Source of the DNA: Phaseolus vulgaris
Lineage: Eukaryota; Streptophyta; Magnoliopsida; Fabales; Fabaceae
Assembly (NCBI RefSeq): GCF_000499845.2
Contig: NC_023758.2
Coordinates: forward strand, 23,363,366 to 23,427,365
Direction: 5' to 3'
Length of the DNA: 64,000 nucleotides
Of the stretch, positions 1-12,240 are shown in pieces. The notes below the pieces were generated by a model. It ran no database searches and was not told where the DNA came from. It saw only the letters and a list, made by a program, of their open reading frames with translations. Position 1 is the first letter of the stretch; each line of letters opens with the position of its first letter. A program made the translations under genes and the position numbers.

Positions 1-141
1 GTGGTTGACCAGATTTAGTTATTTGTTGACGTGTAGTTTGAGGCGTGTCATTAGGTTGAACATAGTTCCTCACAGATGTGTCTGAACTATGTCCACCAAT
101 TGCCTTAAGCAAGTTCTTAATCCTCTTAGGCTTAGGCATAT
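1..141 (-). CDS. Start of second CACTA gene (partial exon)
   Basis: On the minus strand a pyrimidine-rich tract ending in TGCAG precedes base 141 like a splice acceptor. An ATG follows at 139-137, opening a frame with no stop to the window edge (46 codons). It begins MPKPKRIKNLLKAIGG and becomes rich in Thr and Gln. CACTA elements carry a second gene (TNPA/TNP1-like, DNA-binding) downstream of the TNP2-like transposase, so this is probably its first coding exon or a further exon of the same transcript. No domain can be named from so short a piece. Confidence 0.45.
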
Positions 142-248
142 CTGCACATAAAAAGGAAAGAATAAAATACAAAAACAAGATATAACAATGCATATCAAAG
201 TACATAATCAAATAGATGTGCAGTTTTATTAACAGACCAAGCTTATTA

Positions 249-3200
249 TTACTCTGACATTGAGTCATTTTCATGAAGTTCGTGATCATTGTTATCCTCG
301 TTTAATAATTCATCATCTTCATCATCCCTAAACAATGGCAAATGTTCAGACTCGTTGAAAAAATGGTTTAAATCTTGTTGTGGACATGGTTCCAGTTCAC
401 AAACTTCATTATCTCCTTCTCCCATATCATACAAGTCTCGTGGTTTGAAGTGGACGACAATTTTCCAATCCTTGTTAACTTCATCATTAACATAATATAC
501 CATTTCAGCTTGTGAAGCTTCAATATATGGATCATGCTCCTCACGATCTCCCATGTGAATTAATCTTGAAAAATTAATAGAATTAAAACCCCACGGATCC
601 TTTCTAAGCCCCCTATCTCTTGTGGTGTCAGCCCATTTACATTTGAACAATGTCACTTTAAAACGACCATAGTAATTAAGCTCAATTATATCTTCTAATT
701 TTCCATAGTATGCCAAATCCGCTTCCCTAATGTTTTGATCAGCCATACTTGCAACACATGATGTTGATGAAGTTAAGTAAACTCCACTGTTTTGGGTTTT
801 TAACCCATGTTCTCGACTTTCGGTCCTAAACTTGAATCCATTTACATTGAAGGCAGAAAATCTTCTAGCATGTGGAGTCGGACCTTGAGATAGATACTTA
901 AGATCATTTGACACTGTACTTGAAATGTCTGGGTTATTAATCTACAAAAATAAGGATTGAATGTGTGAACATATGTTACAAACTTTAATAAAACAATTAT
1001 AAAAACAGTTTCTACGTACCCTTTGAGGAAACCAATTCATGAAATCCTTATTAACAATCCTTTCTATCTCTATATTTGAAATTCTTCTCCCTCTAAACCT
1101 CCTTCGCAAATGACTTTTAAATTCCCTAAGAAAATAATCATAACCAATGTGTTACTAATGATTCCATTAAGGACACATTTTGAATATAATTAAATTTATA
1201 GTTGTGTTAACACTCACTGAATGAAAGGGGTAACTTCAGGGCAATTAAATAACACATATCGATGTGCTTGAGTTCTTTGCATGGTTGACAACTCAAAAGT
1301 TGAAGAGGCACTTACTACTCTACCAATTGGTGGGAAAATGGTACTCAATTGTGGCATATTTGTATTACAAGAATCATCCACACGTGAAGGCCTGTTATTT
1401 CTTGTCTCAACCCCTTCCATTTATTCAGAGGTAAAGGTCAGAACCTCTTCAGCTAGGTATCCTTCGACAATGGAACCTTCAGGTTGTGCCTTGTTTCGAA
1501 CATATAATTTTAAATGTCCAAAATACCTATAAAATAATTTTTCAATTAGGATAATCAAATATGAAGCTTAAAAAAACTTCAAAATCTATGTGTGCCAAAA
1601 ACATTTACCTTTCTATGGGATACATCCAACGATAATGAACCGGGCCTCCAAGTTTGGCCTCACCAACTAAGTGACAAGTTAAGTGCACCATAACTGTAAA
1701 AAAGGTAGGAGGGAACAACATTTCCATGTGGCAAAGAGTTTCAATGATGCGGGACTGAAGTTTATCAAGTTCGGTTTGGCTTAAACTTTTGCCACATAAT
1801 TGTCGAAAAAATGAACATAGTTCTACTATCACTGCAGTCACATTGTTTGGTAAAACATTACGTATGGCAATGGGTAGTAAATGTTCCATAAGAATATGAC
1901 AATCATGACTCTTAAGGCCAAAAATCTTTCCAGCTTTCAAATCAATACACCTTGAAATATTACTCGAGTATCCATCTGGCATTTTCACATCTTTCAGTGT
2001 TTGTAAAAACGTTTTTTTCTTTGGTTTTGACAATGAAAACACACTTGGCCGAAATCTTCCTCTTTCATCTGGCCAAAGTTCATTCCTTATACCCATTTCT
2101 TTAAGTACCTTTCGGGCTTTTAAATTATCTTTTAATTTCTTAGGGTCATTGAGTAATGTATACAAAACATTGTCACAAACATTTTTTTCAATATGCATGA
2201 CATCTAGACAATGGTGTAACAAGTTCGTCTCCCAATAAGGAAGATCAAAAAATATACTTCTCTTTTTCCATTGTTCTGCTCCAACAACTTCAAGAACATT
2301 CTTTCCCCGACCCCTTTTACTTGTATCCGTAGGTTCTAATGGTTTTCCAAATGTAACATTGATACCCTCAACTTGTTTAAATATGTCTGACCCTGACAAA
2401 TGTTCTGGTGCTTCCCTTAGTTCAGTTCTTCCGTAAAAAAGAGAACGACTCAATCTGAATCTATGTTCTTTATGTAAAAATCGACGGTGTCCCATAAAGC
2501 TGTATTTGCCCCTATACAACAAAGAAGACTCAGTGTCAAAGTTACAAGTTGGGCAAGCAAGACCAGTGTGCGTGTTCCATCCAGATAAATTGCCTAGGCC
2601 AGGGAAGTCACTAATTGTCCACAACAAAGCCGCTCGCAATGTAAACATTTCTTTTTTCGAATAATCAAAAGTTTGCACTCCATCGAACCAGAGCTCCTTT
2701 AATTCTTTTATGAGTGGTTGTAAGTATACATCAATGTCGTTTCCTGTCATTTGTTTTCCAGGAATTATCATGGATAGGATAAAAGAGGTTTGCTTCATAC
2801 ACTCCCAAGGAGGACGATTGTATGGGATGAGGACTACTGGCCATATACTATAGCTTGTACTCATGGTTCCGAAAGGGTTGAAGCCATCACTAGCTAAGCC
2901 CAGTCGTACATTTCGAGGATCATTTGCAAATTCTGGATGTAATACATCAAATGCTTTCCAAGCCTCAGAATCTCTAGGATGCCTCATCAACCCATCCTGG
3001 TTATCCTCTGATGCATGCCATGTCATAGATTCAGTTGTCTTAGAACTCATAAACAATCGTTGCAATCTTGACTTCAATGGAAAGTAACGCAAGATCTTTG
3101 CATATTGTTTCTTATCTTTATCTTTCCACTTAGACATTTTGCACCGTTTACATTCTTCTAAGCTTTCATTCTCTTCACCCCAATATAGCATGCAATCTTT

Positions 3201-3893
3201 TGGACAAGCTGGTATTTTGACATAATTAAGACCAAGTTTGTTAATCACATTCTTGGCCTCATAAAATGAGTTAGGAAACTTAGCATGTTCAAATGCGTCC
3301 TTTAGCAAGTTTAGAATCATGGTCATTGCTTTATCACTCATTCTACACATGCATTTTATATGATACAACTTCAACATGAATGATAACTTTGAATACTTGG
3401 TACAACCTTCATATAGTGGTTCATTATTGTCCTTCAACAACGCATCAAAGTTTGTATTTCCTTCACCATGCAACATATCATCTTGTACACCATCATCTTG
3501 AGTACCCTCATCAATGTGATCATCGTGGTGCCCCACAAACCCAAATGCCTCGTTCAACATGTCTTCCATTGGATTATGAGATTCTATGACATCTTCAATG
3601 ACATGCGCACTTGGAACAACCACAAACTCATTTCCACTTAGTCCTTCACCGTGCATATACCAAGTTTGGTAGTTTTGAGGAAAAGTGCTACATGTTAAGT
3701 GTTCTTGAACTACATCCCTTGTTTGCCACTTATTGAAACCACACTTTGAACACGGACACTTTATGACAAGACCATTAGCATGTCCAAATGCAAATTCCAA
3801 AAATTCATTCAAACCATTTGCATATTCAATGGTGTTTCGTGGTTTAGAAATCCAACTTTTATCAATTGGCATGACGACAAAACAAAACACCAT
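249..3893 (-). pseudogene. CACTA transposase, TNP2-like, with one in-frame stop
   Basis: This is the transposase that would bind and cut CACTA ends. Exons on the minus strand are 3893-1609, 1526-1218, 1125-1020 and 941-249; all three introns have GT-AG borders and keep the frame. Exon 1 (762 codons) has an N-terminal Transpos_assoc-type zinc-binding region (CPCSKCGFNKW, about residues 48-58). A central Transposase_21 region follows, including LDVMHIEKNVCDN, and then a DUF4218-type region ending near RWMYPIER. Exon 2 continues with YFGHLKLYVRNKAQPEGS. Exon 4 is DUF4216-like (FNVNGFKFRTESREHG, then TLFKCKWAD) and ends in an acidic tail. A TAA at 1423-1421 in exon 2 interrupts an otherwise open frame. 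Translation could also start at an internal Met (MPIDKSW, near 3872). Family recognition is from memory of these domains. Confidence 0.85.
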
Positions 3894-4358
3894 AACAAAA
3901 AATTACTTACATAAATGTGTTAACTACATAAAATAGTTAATCAGAACCTACATTTACCAAACTAGCTTTTGGTAAATTTTATGGGTCACACAAACAAAAT
4001 TTTAATTATACAACCAATCTATACGCTTCAAAACAGATCTGGATGGTTGAATATAAAGTTAGATCCAAACCAATTTGCAAGTTGGTTTGGATCAATTGTT
4101 GTCTCTATGAATTTCTTAATCATTCTATAAATAATCATTATCAAATAACCATTATAAATAACCATTATCATTCTATAAGCTAACACAATGCAATCAAAAT
4201 TTAAGTACGTGCAGGTCATCTTCAAATTAATGAAACTAAGTCTGTAAAGGCTAATATATAATAAAAGTTGAAGTAAGACATGAACCCTTGCTTTTTGTAG
4301 TTAACCCTCTTCTTAACTTCATCTTTTTTATTTTATTACTTGATTATTTCCGTTTCAG
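3894..4358. other. CACTA transposase upstream region
   Basis: AT-rich sequence between the transposase start and the captured L22 fragment. The transposase promoter should lie here, reading minus, but no clear TATA box stands out from the AT background. A short ATAACCATTAT-type motif recurs at about 4125-4170. No gene recognised. Confidence 0.4.
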
Positions 4359-4525
4359 GGAATTTCAAGCACTACTCCATTACTGGCAAATTCATCTGAG
4401 GAAACACCTGTTTTGTCACCTTTAGTCCCAGTTTCATTTTGGGTAGTTCAAAAGGTGAAGATCAGAAGCAGAAAGCTGTTACTAAGCCAGAAAAAGTTCA
4501 AGCAATATTAAAGGGAATAAAGCAG

Positions 4526-6278
4526 GTTTGAGATGCATATCAGTGTTTATGATTGTTTGCTTTTGGTTTTCTTGTATGCAGTAGTTGGTATTCCTTCATT
4601 AAGAGCATGTTTGGTAGACCTGAACAAGTATATATTGAACGAATTTTGAATGAAATGATTCCAATTTTAAGTGCCGAAAAGTACAAATGAAAACTTTTAA
4701 CATTTAATATACCAGACATGGCAACATCGAAGGAAAAGTATTTTAATTACTTAAATAGTGAAACAGATCCTACTTTATTCATTCAGTATAATGCATGTGA
4801 TGAATGTATTTAGAAATGTTCAATTTGTAGCATTCTCTAGCCGCTCCACAATGCTGTTCTGTGATTGCACTACTCCACGGGGTGCTATTGACAAGCCAAA
4901 AAATATTTTTAAAAAGGAAATAAATTTTATTTTTTTTTTCCTTTAAAATCATTTCGAGAGTGGAGAAAGTAAAAGAATTTGCTGTACTCTGTTGGACTGG
5001 ACTAGTTTCATCTTTCCAAGTGCAACTGCCACTGCCAAACTCAAGAATTGCACCATCTTTGATATCATTTCAGAACTGCTATATATATATATATAAATAT
5101 GGCATAATACTGATGAAAAAGAGGTGAATATGTAAACCCAAATGACATACTTTTAAACAATGCTTGTACTTCTACAACCAAGCTAATACAGTACACATAA
5201 TGTTGATCGAACAATCCACAGTTGAGTGTTTTGACAAAATCAAGTGCATGTGTAACTCCTAAACTTTGGGTATAACTCTAACCTAATCTTATAAAACTGG
5301 CTTGTAAATCAAGGTTTGGATTCACCCCACTTGTGTACTGTGCTTTAGTCATATCACTAAACAATGTGAGACTAAGCCATCATCATTTAGGTAGCAAAAC
5401 AAAGCCAATAAAGTGTAGTTATAACTGTTGATTGAACCATCAACAGTTGAGTGTTGTGACAAAATCAAGTACATGTCTAATTTCTAATCTTTGGGTATAA
5501 GTTTAACTCAAACTCATAAAAATGACTTATAAATCAAGGTTTGCACCCGAGTATATACTCTACTTTAGTCATATCTCCTTTGAGAACAATTTAGGCAATC
5601 CCCAATGAGGTTGTAACTTAGGTAAGTCAGGAGTGATTCCAACAATAACAAATTCTGAAGTTAATTACAATCTCAACTTTCAATATTTTAATCAGCAATT
5701 GCTGAATTGCATTCCTCTCACTTTAGAGGAGCTAAATCTATGGACATTTTCCCCCATGGGTGTTCAAATGATCCTAATCTGTTAGATAAATAAAAATATT
5801 AAAACGTGTCTCTATATAACATTCAAATAATTATATTCCATCTTGCCCCCCAGTTTCATAGTTCCCCATCCTACTTCTACTTACCACTCTTTCTTTGACT
5901 GTATCTACTATATTTTTTTATCTCTCCATTTCTAACCTTCAATGTTCCCACACATCTGTGCGTTTGGTTTTCAAGTAAGCACTAATGCAGGCTAAAGAAA
6001 ACCATTGATTTGATTTGGCAATATAAACAAGTATCAGAGTATCATCACAAGTATATTCAGCATAGCTATAATAGGAGTATTAAAAAGTTGTAATGCTTTA
6101 TTTCATAATGCTATATTCAGTATCTGTTATCAACTTTTGCAGACAAGTTAGAACATATTTTTTAAGCTATTGGAATACCTTCCTTGGTTTGATGTGTAAA
6201 CTAATTGATTGTTTAAGGGTCTGGTTCATATCTGACTGATTACACTTTTTATATACCCTGTCTTCTGTGGCATTTTAG
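4526..6278 (+). other. Retained long intron of the L22 fragment
   Basis: This 1753-base stretch separates exons A and B and starts GT and ends AG. It is AT-rich, with no coding signal and a short TA tract near 5080-5096. It also contains the imperfect direct duplication described separately. Its length is a minimum for the host intron unless later insertions expanded it. Confidence 0.5.
5202..5575. repeat. Imperfect direct duplication, two copies of about 150 bp
   Basis: Copy 1 (about 5202-5352) and copy 2 (about 5427-5575) share GTTGATTGAACCATCAACAG-like starts, then CAGTTGAGTGTT-TGACAAAATCAAG, TTTGGGTATAA, TAAATCAAGGTTTG and CTTTAGTCATATC. They are diverged and separated by about 75 bp. 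Origin unknown. Confidence 0.7.
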
Positions 6279-6849
6279 AGTCCAAAGAAGGTCAACTTAG
6301 TTGCTGCTCTGGTTCGTGGCATGCTTGTTAAAGATGCATTGATGCAGTTGGAATTGACAATAAAACGAGCAGCAAAAACTGTCTATCAGGTAGCAACACT
6401 AGTTGTCTTTTAACTTTCCCAATTATAAGACCAATATAAAATTCTAAAGTATCCTCACTCGTACTTCAATTTTGTCTGCATTTAACACAACAATTTATGA
6501 TTATTTAGATTCAAGTTATATTCATTTTCAGTGGAGAGAAAGGTTATATTCTATTACCTTCTATATGGTAAAGCAAAATTGGTAGCATTTGTTTTAAAAT
6601 CCTACACATTGTAGGTCATTCATTCAGCCCGAGCAAATGCCTCTCACAATCACGGGTTAGATCCAGAACGTCTCCTAGTAGGTAATATTTTGAAGTTCAT
6701 AGTTATTAGAAGTGAAGTTGTTTTGTTACATGAATTAGAATAGAACATGGCAACATTGTTTAATCTATATAGAATCCCAAATCTGCTAACGATTTTAACC
6801 TATAACAATTTCAAAAAATACACTCCCAAGACAGAGGTTTAGGGTTTCG

Positions 6850-7220
6850 TGAGCACAGACCTGAAAAACCTGGCGCGAAGGCGACAATGGCGGACTCAGG
6901 GTTTCTTGAAGGTCAGAGGAACAACCTTGAGCGGAGCGGCAATGGCGGACAGAGGGTTTCGTGAAGCTCGCCTGAGGGTTTCGTGGGTCGTGAAGGTTGC
7001 GTTAGCGGAGAAGGAGAACAGAAGGTGCTGGTTTCATGAAGACACTACAAGACGGTTTCCAAAGTGGGAGACAATGTTGGTTTCCAAAGAAGAGGAAGAC
7101 AAAATGCTGCTGGTTTCATGAAGACACGAGGGAGAAGAAGTTGGTTTCCAAAGTGGGAGACAAGGTTGGTCCAAAGAGTGGGAGACAAGGCTGGTCCAAA
7201 GGCTGGTCAAAAACAAAATT
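6850..7220. repeat. GC-richer repeated segment inside the CACTA end
   Basis: The sequence is less AT-rich than its surroundings and has short repeats: ATGGCGGACTCAGGGTTTC against ATGGCGGACAGAGGGTTTCG, then two copies of GCTGGTTTCATGAAGACAC (about 7028 and 7110) each followed by GGTTTCCAAAGTGGGAGACA. Open frames exist on both strands but resemble nothing I know. It is probably element-internal non-coding or promoter DNA of the CACTA transposon. Confidence 0.5.
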
Positions 7221-7317
7221 AATTTTTAACAAATTTTTAATTTTTTTTAAATGAAAATAAAGAGGAATGGTATAGGAGGGAAAGCAAAAGCGGGAATTTT
7301 ATTTTGGAGGATAATTA

Positions 7318-7450
7318 TGGCGGTTAAAAATGCCATATTCTAAAGGATCATTGTGGCGGTTACTAAAATGTCGTATTATACGGCAGATTGTGGCGGTTAT
7401 TAATAACCGCCATATTAAAACCGCCGCATTATACAAGTTTTTTTGTAGTG
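7318..7450. repeat. CACTA terminal inverted repeat and subterminal motifs
   Basis: The last 14 bases (7437-7450) are the reverse complement of CACTACAAAAAAAC. Inside lie at least four TGGCGGTTA or AACCGCC motifs in both orientations (7318, 7352, 7391-7407, 7419). These are the layout expected for transposase-binding subterminal repeats. Confidence 0.75.
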
Positions 7451-8179
7451 TCTCTAGTAGATGTGGGATCTCCAACACATCCTCATTGTGGCTTGATAAA
7501 CTCAACAAACACTCTCTAGAATAGGTTCTAAATTACTCATTTAAAATAAACGAGATCAATGATGACAATTTGGTTCCTCAAGAATAATAAGGATAATAAG
7601 AAAGGAAGGATTATCAGATGAACTAACATGGTAAGAAAAACAAAAATCTTATGAGAGATCAACAACTTCACTCATATGCATTTCTATAATTCCTAAAAAT
7701 TAATACATTTTAGTTAGTTATGAATAAAAATAAAATAAAAAAACACAAATAAGAGGAAATGTCAAGAAAACATGTAACTTGTGGAGACATTAGTGTAAAA
7801 AGGCCCATTTACGAAAAAACATTTACAGCGCTTTTATGGATAAACGATATCCTTCAAAACGCGGTGAAATTTTTGAAATTAAATTCCTCTAAAATGGCGG
7901 CTATGGGGTAAAGCTGTCGTTTTAGACAAAACGCTTTTGTCTAAAACAGTGGCTTTACCAAATAATCGCCCTTGTAGAGTCTTTTATTACCCTTATTCAT
8001 AGCACGTCAATTACACTTTCGTATTTCCTTATCTTCTGGTGCTTCGTTTTCCTTTTCTTTTCTCTCTGTGCTTCTTCTCATCTCGAGCCATTGTGGTCGT
8101 GTTCGTGTAGCTAGAAAAGAGGTTGGAATTAAACATTATTTCAGAGTTGCACCATGACACTCATCCTCCTTCCCCGCCT

Positions 8180-9170
8180 CAAACTAAACTAAAACTGACG
8201 AGTAAGATACGTCAAGAATTAATGGAGGAAATAATAAAGGAGATTGAATGGGTGTGGCTAGAGTTGTGACAAGAGTTTCTATTGCAACAAGTTTGTGTTG
8301 AGCCGCTTGAGGCGCATGTTAGTCCCGCTCCCAAGAGCACAAAGGGGAGTTTTGTGGCTCCTACAACATCAGGGGAGGATATCATTGGCCAGATGAGCCA
8401 ATATGAGCTACTGGTAGAGGACGAATTCTTTCCTCAGATGGTGGCCATTGGAAAAGTCTATCAAGAGGCCACCACCTTACATAACGTTCCTCTCTCCTCT
8501 GATGTGGTGAAGGTAACAGTGGAAAGAGTTCGAGTAGCTGATGCTCATGTTCCACTACCTTCAGATGAGGTAACAATTGTGGTTGATGCATTTCAGACAT
8601 TCGTAGCTTGACCCATACACCTCATTCGAATTATACCAGAACCTCTGATAATAATTTCATTTAATTATATTAATTTATATTTATATATTACATCTAATTT
8701 AATACAAATGTTTTTTATTTTGTAGAAACCTCTTCGAAAACTAAATCCGAAAAAGAAGCATGAGGTCCCGATTGACGATTTTATAGCTTACTTAGCTGCA
8801 ACTACTAGAGAGATTGGTCAAAACCCTATGAACATTCTGTGGGATGATACATTTTTTTGAAATAAACACTGACATGCCACTATACATATACACGTCAGAT
8901 TTGTTAGAATTTGCAGTTGGGGATCAAGAGCTCAATATAAATATAATTCAATTTTTTATGATGTAAGTATCTTTACCTATATTTCAATTTACTTTATGTT
9001 AAATTATTATTGATTATGTTTTAACTAATAACTTGTAGGTATATGCATGGATTTCTATCAATGACAGGAATGAAGATGTTTATGGATTCGTAGATCCCTT
9101 GTATATTAATCCCAATGGAACAAAGAAATCTGAAACCCAGTTATACATCAATAACATATATAATAAAATA
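8180..9170 (+). pseudogene. CACTA second-gene (Ulp1/transposase-associated) relic
   Basis: A frame from 8191 reads KLTSKIRQELMEEIIKEIEW, hits TGA at 8266-8268, and continues in the same frame through 8282-8611 (109 codons ending TFVA). Separate blocks follow: KPLRKLNPKKKHEVP with DDFIAYL (8725-8860), SDLLEFAVGDQELNINIIQF (8897-8960) and YAWISINDRNEDVYGFVDP (9040-9096). The last two resemble the region ahead of Ulp1-type peptidase domains in legume CACTA and Mutator-like elements. No peptidase catalytic triad is visible. Frames change between blocks, so introns or decay separate them. Confidence 0.45.
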
Positions 9171-9724
9171 AAAGTAAAACAAGCAATATCTAATTAACAT
9201 ATGCAATTATCTTATAATTGTATCTGAAAAAGATATCTCTCTTCATAGGGATTTTAATATTTACACAAAAGTTTACAAACAAAACATTTAATATAAAACA
9301 TTTGTTCCTCTGGCTGCTCACTAAGAAGCTCTATTACCCGCAACTTCATTTGTTCTCGTGTAAATTAACATGATCATCACAGATTAAAGAAAACAAATAC
9401 AAAACAAAGCACATGGTAAACTAGCTATTTTTAAAAGTTCAAATATAAAACTTTAAATATCAACATAAACCATCAATATTCACACATTTTCATAATTTCA
9501 TCAAGTGTCTATCACGTTCATCATCCACATTACTCTTGTCATATTTCTACTGACTAACATACTCAGATATTTGACTATACTTTCAGAAGACTCGTGTATT
9601 GAAATTAACATCCAAAGATATGCACCTGTCATACTACTCACTCTGAATCCATGATGAGCATATATTTATTCACACTCACTAGCCTTAATCATAGATTATT
9701 GGACTATAATAATAAATAAATCCA
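9170..9724. other. Gene-free AT-rich segment
   Basis: Nothing recognised between the CACTA ORF relic and the candidate LTR. Open frames are short and without known motifs. Confidence 0.4.
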
Positions 9725-10842
9725 TTGTTTTAATTAATATTCTTATAATTGAGTTTATTTGGGCCTTAACTATTATTTTTGTTAATTTTGTGTTTTTAAG
9801 GTAAATCATACGAAGTTGTCTACTTTTGTGAATGGGCCAAATATGCAAAAGTCCAAGTTGCTTCTTTGAATCAAAACGGAAAACAAATTTTGAGGAGAAG
9901 AAAGAGAAAATAAAAGCTACAAGATCCCAGAAACAGAATTGGAAGCAAATCTTTTGCAAAATAAAAAGAATTATGGAAAGTGGAAATTGTTTACAAAATC
10001 TAAACTGCAATATTTTCCCAACATCCTTGGAGCAAAAAAGCCTATAAAAGGACACAAGCATCAAGGAGAAAAAAGAGAGCTTCATAGGGTTTTCTTAGTT
10101 TATTTTCTTCTTCGTAATTCTTTTGTTTTGCCTCCGCATGGAAGGCTAAACCATTTTAGTTGATTCCTTTGTAATTTCCCATTGAGTTCTGAGGTTTTGT
10201 TCAATAAAAGTTTCGATTTTTAATTCTTTATAGCAGTTGTTTTTATTGTCTAATCTCCTGGAAAACTAGTTTTTGTGAGAGGTTGTACTTAAACGCATGA
10301 TTGAGAGTCTTCCTTATCTTAAACTTTGGTTTCTTAGTTAGTTCACATTGTTCTAATTAATTTCTTGGGTGCATGATTCAAGAGAGAGGAGGTAAGCATT
10401 CCCATGGAGTATACGCATGGAACAAAGTGGGTATTGATTAAACCAATAGACACATGTTTTACTGGTGAGTTTCAGTTGAATCAAATCGGCGCATGTTCAA
10501 TATGGTTTAGCTCTGTTGGAGGATTGAGAAAGGATTAATCTTTAGAGGACTTGTGAAGAATTCAATGGTGGAAGAACTTGGGGATCAACCACCTTTTATT
10601 TTCTATTTCAATCTCTTTTATATTTTCTGCACAACTATCTTAATCCCCATTTTTATTATTATTGTTTTTGCTAACTTTTATTGCTTATAGATAGATTCTA
10701 AACTCTGATCAACTGATTTTACTATTGGATTCGTTGGGAGACGACTTGAGGACATTTGTCCACAATTATACTATCATCTTTCTAGTGTTAGACAAGTCTA
10801 CACTAGAATTATATTAATTTGACAGCAAAACGATAGCTATCA
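9725..10842 (+). mobile_element. Candidate solo LTR inside the second CACTA element
   Basis: Both sides carry ATCCA (9720-9724 and 10843-10847). The inside has a TATA-like CTATAAAAGG near 10042 and AATAAA near 10203, about 160 bp apart, as expected for an LTR promoter and poly(A) signal. The right end is CTATCA. The left end reads TTGTTTTAA rather than a clean TG, so the boundary may be off by one or mutated. No coding sequence is seen. Confidence 0.4.
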
Positions 10843-10849
10843 ATCCACA

Positions 10850-12240
10850 CAGTCATGCACATAATCATCTCAATGTCTCATTATCTCATAATCTCATATG
10901 ACAGGGTAAATCCATTTGATCTGATCTGATCCGTTCTTTCAAACCTCAGATTCAGCTAAATAGACCTCATTCGACTCTCACCAACTAAATAGTTTCATCT
11001 ATGTGATTCCATTATATCAGTAGAGTCAAAATCGTCTCGTTTATAGAACACTCATAAATCAATACACCCTAATAACAATCTTAACACGATATTTCCTTTC
11101 CTGAAAATACTATGTCTTGATCACACTTTCACCTCATTACATACATCATTTAACACATCAATGCACCAATCACATCATATTTTAAACTTTGTAAACAATC
11201 AAAATATATCTCAAAATTCACTTAAACACATAACTAAGTTCCAAATATATGCTCTCTAAATTATCCATCATCTAAAATCAAACAACCAATTCTCATCGAA
11301 CATCACATTTTAAGTAATTCAACAACTATTCAAATACAACTCAACTCATTTATATCACCATTCAAACACTTTAAATTCTCAATCACAAACACTTTTAATA
11401 ATTTATTCACCTTCAAATCAATATATACAATATTCAAAATTAACCAATTCAGTCAATATTTTACTTTACTCTTAAAAGAGACAATCCTGCAAGCAAAAAT
11501 TGGAACTGGTGACCACGTCACCCCTATATCTAGATCTTCTAACCTAGTCTTATATTGAAAAGAATAAGACCAGCTTCCCTTACCTAAACTTTAGCAGATG
11601 CTCACTAAGAGCTCCAAATCTACCAAAAACTTAAAGGTAATTAACCTGCACCACAAAGTCCTGATAAAAAATTTAACTATATAACTAGGACCCTGAGTTA
11701 ACACAAATTAACCCTGAAGCTAAAAGAGTCACATGCAAATCCTATGCAGAGACAACCCTATCAAGTTCAAAACTTGACTAAAAGAAAAGGGCAAAAATGA
11801 ACTTACTCTATTGAAGCTTTTGATTGAGCAATCTTGTAGAGTTCACTGCCAGGAGTCCAATGGCAGACTCCGATCGTCAAACTGATAGGTGAGGAGGTCA
11901 GAATCGTAGAGAGAAGGAGAGGAAAGGAAAAAGGAACAAAAATGAACTTACTCTACCAGAGATTTTGATCGGACAATCTTGTAGTCTTCGCTGCCAGGAG
12001 TCTAATGGCGTACTCCGATTGTCAAATTGATGAACGAGGATGTCAGAATCTTAGAGAGAAGAGAAAGGAAAGAAAAAAAGGAAACTTTTAGAGAGATGGT
12101 AGTTCTTTTAAACTGAAACCTGAATAACTGAATTTTCTATTTATATGTTCTTTTAATTTTAATAATAAAATATTCATGTGTCATTTAAAATATACCACTT
12201 CTACTCTAAGGTTATTTTCTAGATCTTTACAACTAGGCAT
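10850..12240 (-). mobile_element. LTR remnant resembling chromovirus LTR, with tandem duplication
   Basis: Read on the minus strand, AGAGTAAGTTCATTTTTGTT and the CT-rich stretch upstream of it resemble the matching part of the Tekay-type LTRs at 32.1 and 38.3 kb. A block of about 145 bp starting CAAAAATGAACTTACTCTA occurs twice in tandem (about 11792 and 11937), each with a CTGCCAGGAGTC-TAATGGC core. No ends or TSD found. Confidence 0.4.

Larger units (their letters stand above)
4359..6681 (+). pseudogene. Captured fragment of ribosomal protein L22 (organellar type)
   Basis: Three exon-like blocks lie on the + strand, opposite to the transposase. Exon A 4359-4525 follows CGTTTCAG and ends before GT. 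Exon B 6279-6389 encodes SPKKVNLVAALVRGML through KRAAKTVYQ. Exon C 6615-6681 encodes VIHSARANASHNHGLDPERL. This matches the conserved core of bacterial-type uL22, as in nuclear genes for mitochondrial L22p/L17e proteins; the protein lines the large-subunit exit tunnel. Introns are kept, so the copy came from genomic DNA. The 5' end (start codon, targeting peptide) and 3' end of the gene are absent. Exon A reads GISSTTPLLANSSEETP in one frame and then ILGSSKGEDQ in another, so a one-base shift near 4430-4440 has broken it. It lies inside the CACTA element and cannot make a functional ribosomal protein. Confidence 0.8.
1..7450 (-). mobile_element. CACTA (En/Spm-type) DNA transposon, 5' part
   Basis: The minus-strand transposase at 249-3893, the start of a second gene at the window edge and a terminal sequence at 7437-7450 define this element. 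Read on the minus strand it begins CACTACAAAAAAAC, the usual CACTA terminus, followed by repeated TGGCGGTTAT-like subterminal motifs. The other terminus lies beyond base 1. The 3.5 kb between the transposase start and this end is unusually long and holds a captured host gene fragment. The minus-strand assignment follows the transposase. The element may still be mobilised in trans if its outer end is intact, but that cannot be seen here. Confidence 0.85.

Noticed and set aside
289..325. Ser-rich + strand frame at an ATC/TCC-rich tract
   Set aside because: Reverse of the acidic tail of the CACTA transposase; not a separate gene.
9832..10163. Overlapping + and - frames of 70-130 codons
   Set aside because: They lie in the candidate LTR and show no domain; lysine/phenylalanine-rich chance frames.
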